Assembly: GCA_964639275.1 (NCBI GenBank) | Contig: CAZXCQ010000064.1 | Span: forward strand, 1-24,812 | Origin: CAZXCQ01 sp964639275 | GTDB lineage: Bacteria > Desulfobacterota > DSM-4660 > Desulfatiglandales > Desulfatiglandaceae | Reading direction: 5' to 3' | DNA length: 24,812 nucleotides | In this document: piece after piece, positions 8,522-15,479 of the stretch | Numbering within the stretch: the first letter of the stretch is position 1 | Layout: each line of letters starts with the position of its first letter | The notes under the pieces: model-generated | Database searches by the model: none | What the model was told of the DNA's origin: nothing | What the model saw: the letters and a program-made list of their open reading frames with translations, nothing else | Position numbers and translations under genes: made by a program

Positions 8522-8758
8522 GATTGATTCCTTTCTGATATCGATGATCTGTGTTGATAAGTCCGTGAGGACCCCCCTCACCATACTCCCTTGACTCTAT
8601 CGCCCCCTTTCGCTGTGATATTGTCTTGATCCAAAGGCCTTTCTTCTGCGCTGCAGGATGAAGTTACTTCACGATCCTTTCCAAAACCTTTCGTGAACAT
8701 TACAATTCGGTAAGGTCAAAGCATCTAAGAGCGAAATTTTCCCACCTTGCATTTCCTG

Positions 8759-8787
8759 TTGACAGTGCGGAAACATTGCCCTATATG
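8759..8787 (+). promoter_or_regulatory. Sigma70-like promoter candidate
   Basis: TTGACA at 8759-8764, 17-bp spacer, TATATG at 8782-8787, with a further TATAAA just downstream. It points away from the isomerase gene toward the DUF2284 gene, about 520 bp ahead. No coding start follows closely. Confidence 0.3.
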
Positions 8788-8824
8788 CTATAAATTGTTA
8801 TTAGACCCAAATGCCCATGAGTTT

Positions 8825-8861
8825 GCCGGACCTAAGGCGCATAGGGTTATATATGTCCGGC
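8825..8861. other. Hairpin downstream of promoter candidate
   Basis: GCCGGAC at 8825-8831 pairs perfectly with GTCCGGC at 8855-8861 across a 23-nt loop. It starts about 38 bp after the candidate -10 box. It may be part of an untranslated leader or small RNA, or simply another decayed repeat. Confidence 0.3.
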
Positions 8862-9307
8862 TAAAGCAAGATATTCCGAAACAGCTCAGTAGGTCGCGGC
8901 CTGGCTCCTGGATTTCCGGTCTCGCGGGAATGACGGAAAGGACTAAGTGTCTGTTATCCCTGCGAAAGCCATTAGGCTACGATCTCATGACCGAGGGGCG
9001 AGAATCCACGAAAGCAGTTTCAAAAAGCACTTGCCCTGTTTCGCTGAGAAGACACAATATCCTTTAGTGATTAACCTCGTATTTCTAGATCCATCCGACA
9101 AAGCGCTCTGTGCCAAGATGTGGGAGGTGATAAATTAGCCCTCCGCGTTTACAAATTGGAAACCAGACATCGTCCCAAAGAGGAAGCACCGGTCAAGGCA
9201 AAAATGTCCTGCCATCCCTGCAAAGCGCCTGTTGCTTCGGTGGCCGGGGCGGGAATCCGGTGCCTGTTACCCGATCTTTAAGAGAAACTGCAAAGGGAGG
9301 CGTTAGA

Positions 9308-9970
9308 GTGAAGGCCAAAAAAGGTGGGCCATCAAGGAGGATCTTACTTCAGGTGCCACAGGATACGCTAAAGGCAGATCTGGACACCTTTAAACAAAAA
9401 GCCCTGGACCTGGGTGCCTCAATGGCAGAGATCATCCCGGCCAGTCTGGTAGATGTGGATGAACGGGTCAGGCTCAAGTGTTCGGTATCTCTATGTCCTT
9501 ACTATGGCAAAAACCTGTATTGTCCCCCAAATGGCCCGGAGATCGAATTGACGCGCAGGGCAATTGCCAGATACAACTGGGCCATACTATACGCAATAAA
9601 GGTCATACCCGTGGAGCAATTTTCCGATCGCTCCCAGAGAAAAGGCCCTTCAGCCTATGAGTGGACAAAAAAAAGCATGGAAATAGCCGGAGAGGTTGAA
9701 ACCCTGGCCTTTGGAAATGGTTATTATCTTGCCATGGCCCTTGGGCAGTTCAGTTGTCTGAAGGCACTGTGCAAACAGGAGATGTGTCTGGTCCTCGAAG
9801 GCAAAAAATGCCCTTATCCTTTAAAGGCCCGCCCCTCTATGGAAGGGATGGGGATAGATGTCTATGGTCTGGTTACGAAGGTGGGATGGGAGATATACCC
9901 GATCTACAGGAGCGTTGACCCTCAGGCAGTACCGGAGGCACTCGCGGTTGGAATCGTCTTTATTCACTAG
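9308..9970 (+). CDS. DUF2284 cysteine-rich predicted metal-binding protein
   Basis: 220 aa from GTG 9308, which follows AAAGGGAGG by 7 bp. A longer frame from GTG 9260 would begin inside a decayed repeat and lacks such a site. Cysteines are arranged as in DUF2284: C58, C63 and C72 (CSVSLCPYYGKNLYCPP), then C150, C155, C160 and C168 (CLKALCKQEMC ... KKCPYPLKARPSMEGMGIDV). Such spacing suggests an Fe-S cluster or another bound metal. The family is common in anaerobes and has no settled function that I know of. Its stop codon lies within the left flanking repeat of palindromic element copy 3, so the element apparently inserted right at the gene end. The next gene starts 152 bp on. Confidence 0.88.
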   Translation: MKAKKGGPSRRILLQVPQDTLKADLDTFKQKALDLGASMAEIIPASLVDVDERVRLKCSVSLCPYYGKNLYCPPNGPEIELTRRAIARYNWAILYAIKVIPVEQFSDRSQRKGPSAYEWTKKSMEIAGEVETLAFGNGYYLAMALGQFSCLKALCKQEMCLVLEGKKCPYPLKARPSMEGMGIDVYGLVTKVGWEIYPIYRSVDPQAVPEALAVGIVFIH

Positions 9971-9974
9971 AGTC

Positions 9975-10068
9975 GTATCAATTTAGCCTTTTTCAAAACT
10001 GACACCTGGGCAGGGAAATGGGGGTTCAAAATTCCCATTCCCCGGGTTTCAAACGGCCAAGGTGTCAC
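9975..10068 (+). repeat. MITE-like palindromic element, copy 3, with imperfect 8-bp flanking repeat
   Basis: 94 bp. The left arm is GTATCAATTTAGCC and the right arm GGCCAAGGTGTCAC. The central hairpin (GGGAAATGGG / CCCATTCCCC) carries a non-compensatory mismatch, so this copy has drifted. It is flanked by CTAGAGTC (9967-9974) and CTTGAGTC (10069-10076), a 7 of 8 match. The left flank contains the TAG stop of the DUF2284 gene. Confidence 0.82.
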
Positions 10069-10122
10069 CTTGAGTCAACCCAAGACAGGCTCCCCTGCAA
10101 GCTCAACGGTCAGGAGATGGAG

Positions 10123-10833
10123 ATGAATCGAGGAAGCGAGCCCGCCATATTGATTGAAGCGCAACCCGAACCCATCAGTATTGATCTCTCCAGTACCGCG
10201 GTCATTGTGGTTGATATGCAGAATTGTTTTGTGCGAAACGGAGGCTACTTTGATCTGGCCGGTCATGACATTTCAGGTATCCAAAATATCATTGGGCCGT
10301 GCAGACAAATAATCACTTCAATGCGGAAAAAGGGGGGCAGGATCATCTATCTCCAGATGGGGTGCAGCCCTGATCTATCCGATGTGGCACCACAAGACTC
10401 GCCAGGCTTCCATAAATCAGGGGGGCTGGACCTGATCAAGCGACGACCGGACTTAAGAGACAAGCTGTATATCTACGGCACATGGGGGGCCGATATTATA
10501 GAGGAACTCAAGCCCCACAAAAAAGACATCATCGTCCGCAAGCAGAGATATGATGGGTTTTTCAGAACCAATCTTGACATCATTTTGAGGCGCCTTGGGA
10601 TCAGGCATCTGTTCTTTATAGGCACGGCTACAAATATCTGTGTGGAATCGACACTGAGACACGCCTTTTTTCTGGATTATTTCCCTATTCTTGTTTCAGA
10701 CGCCGTAAGCCAAAGGGGCCCCAGCATAACGCAACAGGCAACGGTTCTAAATGTCCAATCCACTTTTGGGTGGGTAACGACTTCAAAAGACATATTGTAT
10801 GGCATCGGCCATACCAAAAAGATGCCCCTTTGA
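10123..10833 (+). CDS. Isochorismatase-fold cysteine hydrolase, RutB-like
   Basis: 236 aa. ATG 10123 has AGGAG 6 bp upstream; ATG 10117 is two codons earlier with no room for a site, and the longer frame from 10018 would start inside palindromic element copy 3. The Asp-Lys-Cys catalytic triad is visible as D31 (VIVVDMQNCF), K140 (IVRKQRYDGFF) and C173 (GTATNICVESTLRHAFFLDYF). The last segment closely resembles RutB (ureidoacrylate amidohydrolase) and related amidohydrolases, so hydrolysis of an amide, carbamate or ureido compound is more likely than isochorismate cleavage. It lies 35 bp before the PEP-synthase-half gene and may be co-transcribed. The natural substrate is not known. Confidence 0.9.
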   Translation: MNRGSEPAILIEAQPEPISIDLSSTAVIVVDMQNCFVRNGGYFDLAGHDISGIQNIIGPCRQIITSMRKKGGRIIYLQMGCSPDLSDVAPQDSPGFHKSGGLDLIKRRPDLRDKLYIYGTWGADIIEELKPHKKDIIVRKQRYDGFFRTNLDIILRRLGIRHLFFIGTATNICVESTLRHAFFLDYFPILVSDAVSQRGPSITQQATVLNVQSTFGWVTTSKDILYGIGHTKKMPL

Positions 10834-10868
10834 TTTCCACTTAAACGGGGTGAAAGAAAGGGAATGCT

Positions 10869-11894
10869 ATGTCTAAGAGATGGATTTCGTGGTTTGAGGG
10901 CTTGGGGCAGGACTTTAATGACCTGGTTGGAAGAAAATGCGCCAATCTGGGTGAAATGACCCGGATGGGGCTACGGGTGCCCCCCGGGTTTGCGCTCTCG
11001 TTGGAAGCGTATCGCGATTTTGTGACCCTTACCGGGGCAGCCGATGAGATAAAGGCATATCTGGGAGGGGTGGACCATGGTTTTGAAAAGATACAGCATT
11101 TCAATGAGGCAAGCACCGAGCTGCGGAGGATTGTGGAGTCAAAGGAGTTGCCTCCAGAGATGAAAGAGGCGATCTTGTCCCATTATCACGAGCTGTGCCG
11201 GAGGTGCAACGCGGAATGCGTGGCAGTATCGACACGATCGGCGGGTACGGCAAGTCATCCCGGGCAGTATGAAACCTATCTAAATGTATTGGGAGACGCG
11301 GACCTGATTGAAAATATAATAAGGGTTTGGGCAAGCACATTCAACCCCCGCTCCTTATCCGCCAGAAAAAAGGCCGGATTGCCGCTCGAAACCGATCCGA
11401 TAGGAGTGGCGGTTCTCAGAATGGTCAATGCCCGTTCTGCAGGGGTCTTGTTTACGGCTGATCCCAATACCGGAGATCGATCAAGGATGATAATCGAGGC
11501 CAATTGGGGGCTGGGAGAAAGCGTTGTTGGTGGTGAGGCAATGCCCGATGTCTTTATCCTTGCAAAAGACAGCTTGGACGTGGTCGAGAAAAAGCTGGGC
11601 AGCAAAGGACGATATATAGGCTTTAAAGAAATCGGTGTCGCCGAAGAGGAAACTCCCTCTGAAAAGAGCGAGGCCTTCTGTCTGAGCGATGAAGAAGCAA
11701 AGGAAATCGGGAGACTGGGCAAACTCCTTGAGGCACACTTTGGCGTACCACAGGATGCCGAATGGGCCATCGACCAAGACCTCTCATGCCCTAAGAGTGT
11801 TATCCTGCTCCAGACCCGGGCCGAGATTATTGCACAGCAAAAAAAACCTGTCGACCAGGTCCTTGACCTGATGCTGAGCCGGTTTGGCAGGTGA
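10869..11894 (+). CDS. Free-standing PEP synthase N-terminal (ATP-grasp) domain, phenylphosphate synthase small-subunit-like
   Basis: 341 aa; ATG with AAAGGGA upstream. It contains the whole ATP-binding half of PEP synthase/pyruvate phosphate dikinase: FNDLVGRKCANLGEM near the start, VSTRSAGTASHPGQYETYLN around residue 120-140, ANWGLGESVVGGEAMPDVF around residue 215-235, and DAEWAID with ILLQTRAE near the end. It then stops, with no swivelling phosphohistidine domain and no PEP/pyruvate barrel. In full-length enzymes these follow directly. Thauera phenylphosphate synthase splits the enzyme in this way, and its ~40-kDa protein 2 has this extent. The protein would phosphorylate a histidine on a separate partner not seen here. 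No frameshifted remainder is visible downstream, so it looks like a true stand-alone subunit. Confidence 0.88.
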   Translation: MSKRWISWFEGLGQDFNDLVGRKCANLGEMTRMGLRVPPGFALSLEAYRDFVTLTGAADEIKAYLGGVDHGFEKIQHFNEASTELRRIVESKELPPEMKEAILSHYHELCRRCNAECVAVSTRSAGTASHPGQYETYLNVLGDADLIENIIRVWASTFNPRSLSARKKAGLPLETDPIGVAVLRMVNARSAGVLFTADPNTGDRSRMIIEANWGLGESVVGGEAMPDVFILAKDSLDVVEKKLGSKGRYIGFKEIGVAEEETPSEKSEAFCLSDEEAKEIGRLGKLLEAHFGVPQDAEWAIDQDLSCPKSVILLQTRAEIIAQQKKPVDQVLDLMLSRFGR

Positions 11895-11975
11895 TTGACG
11901 GCAGCCACCGTGTCGCTTACACCCTGGGCGAAAACGCGTCGTTTCATTTGAAAAATCTTCCGGGAGAGCAACAGA

Positions 11976-12557
11976 ATGCATGAAGAGAAGATCGCCAAGA
12001 ATATCAAGACACTTCGCAAGGAAAAGAATATTACCCTCCAGGAACTGGCCGATCGAACCGGCCTGACAAAGGGATATCTCTCCAAGATTGAGAGGTCAAA
12101 AAAGGCTCCGCCTTATTCAACGCTAAACAAAATTGCCATATCACTGGGCGTAGACGCCCCCTTTCTGCTAAACGAGGACCTGCGAGGAGCTCAAGACACG
12201 AGAATCTCATTTACCAAGAAAAATGGAGGGAAGGTTGTGGAAAGAATAGGGTCTTTATCAGAAGGTTCTTTGTACGGCTACGCTTACGAGGCCCTTGCCT
12301 TTGACAAACCCGGCAAGAATATGGAGCCTTACATCCTCGAGCCGGCCTTTGACGAAGAAGGTATATTCCAGCATGAGGGGGAGGAATTCATGTTCTTATT
12401 GGAAGGTCGTCATGAGTTTATCTATGACGGTGAAAAATTCATTATGGAGCCGGGGGACAGTATATATTTTGATGCCGCTGTTCCTCACACCGGTAGAAGC
12501 CTGGGAAACAAAAAAGCAAGGCTTCTGGCGGTGATGTTTAACTATAAACGGATTTGA
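11976..12557 (+). CDS. XRE-family transcriptional regulator with C-terminal cupin domain
   Basis: 193 aa. Residues 5-60 form a helix-turn-helix of the XRE/Cro type (LQELADRTGLTKGYLSKIER). Residues ~120-190 are a cupin barrel (GEEFMFLLEGRHEF, then MEPGDSIYFDAAVPHTGRS). In this architecture the cupin senses a small molecule, often linked to amino acid, polyamine or acyl metabolism, and the N-terminus binds DNA. It is the only regulator in the window and lies between the two halves of the metabolic run, so control of the neighbouring UPF0261/ligase genes or of the importers is a reasonable guess. A 39-bp tandem repeat with internal symmetry follows it and could be its operator. Confidence 0.93.
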   Translation: MHEEKIAKNIKTLRKEKNITLQELADRTGLTKGYLSKIERSKKAPPYSTLNKIAISLGVDAPFLLNEDLRGAQDTRISFTKKNGGKVVERIGSLSEGSLYGYAYEALAFDKPGKNMEPYILEPAFDEEGIFQHEGEEFMFLLEGRHEFIYDGEKFIMEPGDSIYFDAAVPHTGRSLGNKKARLLAVMFNYKRI

Positions 12558-12609
12558 GTTACCGCAACCAAATCAGGTAACCGTTCACGGCCAGGTTTCG
12601 GGTTTCTCC

Positions 12610-12635
12610 GATCCCGCTTCTCTTCAGACGGGATC
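12610..12635 (+). terminator. Possible terminator after the regulator gene
   Basis: GATCCCG (12610-12616) and CGGGATC (12629-12635) form a stem that can be extended with TCT/AGA inside, followed only by CTTTGAC. The T-run is short, so termination would be weak. Confidence 0.4.
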
Positions 12636-12653
12636 TTTGACAGGTCTTGGGTG

Positions 12654-12766
12654 TAGTTTAGGTCATTGGATACCGGGGACCCACCAATAGGTGGGGTGTC
12701 CGAAGGACAAACCGGGGACCCACCAGTAGGTGGGGTGTCCGAAGGACAATTTGGGATTCTAAACTA
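12654..12766. repeat. Two 39-bp tandem repeats inside an 8-bp inverted repeat
   Basis: Units 12672-12710 and 12711-12749 differ at one base (AATA versus AGTA in the loop). Each holds two small palindromes: CCACC-loop-GGTGG, and GTCC-GAA-GGAC. The pair is bracketed by TAGTTTAG (12654-12661) and CTAAACTA (12759-12766). The block lies in the promoter region of the UPF0261 gene, 82 bp ahead of its start. It could be a small mobile or REP-like element, or a regulator binding site. Confidence 0.8.
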
Positions 12767-12847
12767 TCCAGAATTTAAATTGCCAGAATCAACGCCATTA
12801 CTTCTGAGACACGATATTAGTTGCCAAAGAATTACAGGGGGATACAT

Positions 12848-14077
12848 ATGGGAAAAAAGATTTTGATTATTGGGTCGGTCAACACCAAGGACGACCAGCT
12901 GAGGTTTTTGAAAGAGGCGATCGAATCCCGGGGACACACGGCCATATTGATGGACGTCAGCATGGGTGGCCACCCCCCTTTCCAGGCCGATATCACTCCC
13001 GGGGAAATTGCTCGGTTGGCAGGGAAGGACATCAACGAGATCATCACCTCAAAAGACAGATTTGCCATAACCGATACGATGAGCAGAGGGGCCCAACAAA
13101 AGGCATTGGATCTACTTTCAAAGGGCGAACTGGATGGCGTAGTGGCCCTTGGCGGATCTACCATGGCACTGCTTGGATCTCAGGTGATGTCGCGGCTCCC
13201 CTTTGGTATCCCCAAGGTTATGGCAGCCCCGGCCGCCCAGCCGGTCTATGTCGGAAGATGGTTTGGTGCCAACGATGCGGTTGTGATGCAGCTCATTATG
13301 GAAATCGCCGGGATGAATGATCTGATAAAAAACGCCGTTTTACAGGTGGCAGGGGCCATCTCGGGGATGGTTGAGGAGGCCTATGATTACAGGTCGCTAA
13401 GACTCCCCTATCCCTCCATCGCCGTTACTGAACTTGGCTTTTCGGATCAGTGCGCCAAGAATGTGGAGAAGCTCTTAGAGGAAAAGGGATATCATGTGTA
13501 TCCCTTTCACGCCCAGGGGGTCAGTGATCGGGCCATGGACAGGCTGATATCCCAGGGTTTTTTTGATGGCGTGATCGAGATTGTCCCGGCCGGACTTATT
13601 GAGGAAAGATTCAAGGGCAACCGGCCCGCAGGCATGGCAAGACTCGACGCCGCTGGTGAAAGGGGGATTCCGCAGGTGTGGGCCCCTTGCTGTTTGAACC
13701 TGACGGGTGCGGGTCCGACCCGGACCAACAGGGCGAAATACCTTGCCTCCGGAAGGGTGCTCGATATCGACGAGATGAGATCCATGACTCGATTCCCGGT
13801 CGATGAAATGATCATCGGTGCAAAACTGTATGCGGAAAAGATAAACAAGGCCAGGGGCCCCATAAAACTGGTGGTCCCCTTGAGGGGCTGGTCTTCATTA
13901 GACAGGGAAGGGAGCATTCTCTATGACCCCGCCGAGGACCAGGTTTTTATAGAGGAGTTAAAAAAGAATCTCACGGTGCCACTTGAAATTGAGGAAGTGG
14001 ATTGTAACCTCGAGGATCTTGGTACTGCCCGGGCACTGGTTGACAGCCTGGTCAAATTTATGGAGGAAAAAGAATGA
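12848..14077 (+). CDS. UPF0261 / Tm-1-like ATP-binding domain protein
   Basis: 409 aa from ATG 12848, 6 bp after GGGGGA; an in-frame ATG at 12821 adds nine unsupported residues. The N-terminal half (KKILIIGSVNTKDDQLRFLK, DGVVALGGSTMALLGSQVMSRLPFGIPKVMAAP) matches the first domain of the UPF0261/Tm-1 family (COG5441). The C-terminal half begins near residue 193 (PSIAVTELGFSDQCAKNVEKLL). Positions that are usually FHATGxGGxAME in the family here read FHAQGVSDRAMD, and the usual GALDMVNF region reads CCLNLTGAGP, so this is a divergent member and may not share the family's ligand. The plant Tm-1 protein binds a viral replicase; the bacterial role is unknown. The stop overlaps the ligase start as ATGA, implying coupled translation and a shared pathway. 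Confidence 0.87.
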   Translation: MGKKILIIGSVNTKDDQLRFLKEAIESRGHTAILMDVSMGGHPPFQADITPGEIARLAGKDINEIITSKDRFAITDTMSRGAQQKALDLLSKGELDGVVALGGSTMALLGSQVMSRLPFGIPKVMAAPAAQPVYVGRWFGANDAVVMQLIMEIAGMNDLIKNAVLQVAGAISGMVEEAYDYRSLRLPYPSIAVTELGFSDQCAKNVEKLLEEKGYHVYPFHAQGVSDRAMDRLISQGFFDGVIEIVPAGLIEERFKGNRPAGMARLDAAGERGIPQVWAPCCLNLTGAGPTRTNRAKYLASGRVLDIDEMRSMTRFPVDEMIIGAKLYAEKINKARGPIKLVVPLRGWSSLDREGSILYDPAEDQVFIEELKKNLTVPLEIEEVDCNLEDLGTARALVDSLVKFMEEKE

Positions 14078-15405
14078 AAGAAAAATTTTTCAACAAAGAA
14101 ATTGAGACGATGAGCGCGGAGGACCTGCGACCAATTCAAGAAGAGAAGTTTTTGAGACAACTGGACTACGTATGGGAAAAATCCCCATTCTACCAGAAGA
14201 AGTTTAAGGAACACGGTATAGACAGGGGAAAGATACGGGGACTGGAGGACCTCCCCAGGCTTCCCTTCACCGAGAAGGACGAACTGAGGAAGAGCCAGGA
14301 GGAACACCCCCCTTTGGGTTTTCATAGTGCCGCTCCCATGGATGACGTAATCCGCATTCATTCATCATCCGGCACCACTGGTGTCCCGACCTTTGTCGGT
14401 ATCACCCGCCATGATCACAAGGTCTGGACCGACATCACCGCGCGTTCCCTTTTTACGAAGAGTGTCAGACCCTCCGATGTGGTGATCCATGCAGTGGGAC
14501 TGACCTTTTTTGTGGGGGGGCTGCCGGTCAAAGACGCCATTGAGCACATTGGGGCGGCATTTGTTCCTATTGGGACCGGCGCATCCGACCGGGTGGTCAC
14601 GACCACAAGGCGGTTAGGGGGCAATGTGCTCCACTGCACACCCTCCTATGCGCAGTATTTTGCTGACTACCTCAGGAAAAAGCAGCACATGAAACCCTCA
14701 GAGCTGGGTTTTGAGAAACTCGTGGTTGGGGCTGAACCCGGAGGGGGCGTACCAGCGATCAAAAAGCGACTGCAAGAAGAATATCAGTGTCTCCTCAGCG
14801 AAGGCATGGGAAACTCTGACGCGGCACCGATCATCTTTGGGGAGTGCCCGGCCCAGAAAGGGATGCACTTTTGCGCGCAGGAATACATATTCCCCGAGCT
14901 TATCGACCCGGACTCGGGTGAGGTAATGGAAATAAAGGACGGGGCAGAAGGGGAGCTGGTCTACACCTTGATCGACCGGGAGTGTTGCCCGGTCGTCAGG
15001 TTTAGGACCCGGGACAGGATCACCGTCTTTACAGGTCCCTGTGAGTGCGGCCGAACCAGTTTTCGCATAAGGTGTACCGGCCGGACCGACGACATGCTGA
15101 TTCTGCTCGGTGTCAATGTCTTTCCCTCGGCTATCAAGGATGTCATCACTTCCTTCAGACCCAGGACCACCGGCGATATGCTCGTGCTTCTCGACCAACC
15201 AGGACCAAAGGTAGACCCCCCCCTAAAGATCCAGGTGGAGTATGCCCCGGCGGAAAAGGACCTAGATGCCCTAAAAAAGGAACTCGAAACCGTGCTGAGA
15301 GACAAGCTGGTGTTTCGGGCAGATGTGGAACTGGTCCCCGAGGGCACACTCCCCCGCTTTGAGATGAAGGCAAAGCTCATCAGGGAGTTATATAGGGGGG
15401 AATAA
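14074..15405 (+). CDS. Phenylacetate-CoA ligase-like AMP-forming CoA ligase (PaaK family)
   Basis: 443 aa, the usual PaaK length. The start ATG overlaps the previous stop (ATGA). It contains the phosphate-binding loop SSSGTTG (97-103) after DDVIRIH, the AEPGGG segment near residue 220, and the C-terminal hinge region with CPVVRFRTRDR, GPCECGRTSFRI and GRTDDMLILLGVNVFPSAIKDVI, all typical of PaaK. It should activate an aryl or arylacetic acid, or another carboxylate, to its CoA thioester using ATP. PaaK relatives are abundant in anaerobes and many do not use phenylacetate, so the substrate is open. Coupling to the UPF0261 gene and the later SDR and carboxyltransferase genes fit a CoA-dependent catabolic route. 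Confidence 0.92.
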   Translation: MKEKFFNKEIETMSAEDLRPIQEEKFLRQLDYVWEKSPFYQKKFKEHGIDRGKIRGLEDLPRLPFTEKDELRKSQEEHPPLGFHSAAPMDDVIRIHSSSGTTGVPTFVGITRHDHKVWTDITARSLFTKSVRPSDVVIHAVGLTFFVGGLPVKDAIEHIGAAFVPIGTGASDRVVTTTRRLGGNVLHCTPSYAQYFADYLRKKQHMKPSELGFEKLVVGAEPGGGVPAIKKRLQEEYQCLLSEGMGNSDAAPIIFGECPAQKGMHFCAQEYIFPELIDPDSGEVMEIKDGAEGELVYTLIDRECCPVVRFRTRDRITVFTGPCECGRTSFRIRCTGRTDDMLILLGVNVFPSAIKDVITSFRPRTTGDMLVLLDQPGPKVDPPLKIQVEYAPAEKDLDALKKELETVLRDKLVFRADVELVPEGTLPRFEMKAKLIRELYRGE

Positions 15406-15479
15406 CCGGTGACGTAACATCTCGATAATACTAAGCCTCACCGCAACATAGAAAGGCATTCATCTGGGAGGTTTTCGCC

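Larger units (their letters stand above)
8522..9307. other. Gene-poor stretch with decayed repeats
   Basis: About 785 bp without a supportable gene. It carries decayed copies of the widespread CTGGATTCCCG...CGCGGGAATGACGG type palindrome: the outward half at about 8907-8937, an inverted partner at about 8950-9010, and another degenerate copy at about 9208-9262. A 106-residue open frame (8747-9067) is explained by these repeats. A promoter-like pair lies at 8759-8787 and a hairpin at 8825-8861. Confidence 0.6.

Noticed and set aside
8007..8594. A 195-residue open frame on the + strand
   Set aside because: It is antisense to the PpiC-like gene and is serine-rich low-information sequence with no family match.
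8747..9067. A 106-residue open frame in the gap upstream of the DUF2284 gene
   Set aside because: Its SRSRPGSWISGLAGMTE segment is a translated dispersed repeat, and there is no ribosome binding site.
10018..10122. N-terminal extension of the isochorismatase-fold protein
   Set aside because: It would start inside element copy 3; ATG 10123 has a proper ribosome binding site.
11276..12085. A 269-residue minus-strand open frame
   Set aside because: It spans the PEP-synthase-half and the regulator gene in antisense, with no domain; both + strand genes are clear.
12654..12766. CRISPR array
   Set aside because: There are only two adjacent units with no spacer between them and no cas genes in the window.
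12666..12866. A 66-residue open frame with two GDPP..GGVSEGQ repeats
   Set aside because: It is the translation of the 39-bp tandem repeats, without a ribosome binding site, and overlaps the UPF0261 start.
14698..15198. A 166-residue minus-strand open frame
   Set aside because: It is antisense to the PaaK-like ligase, which has all expected motifs.
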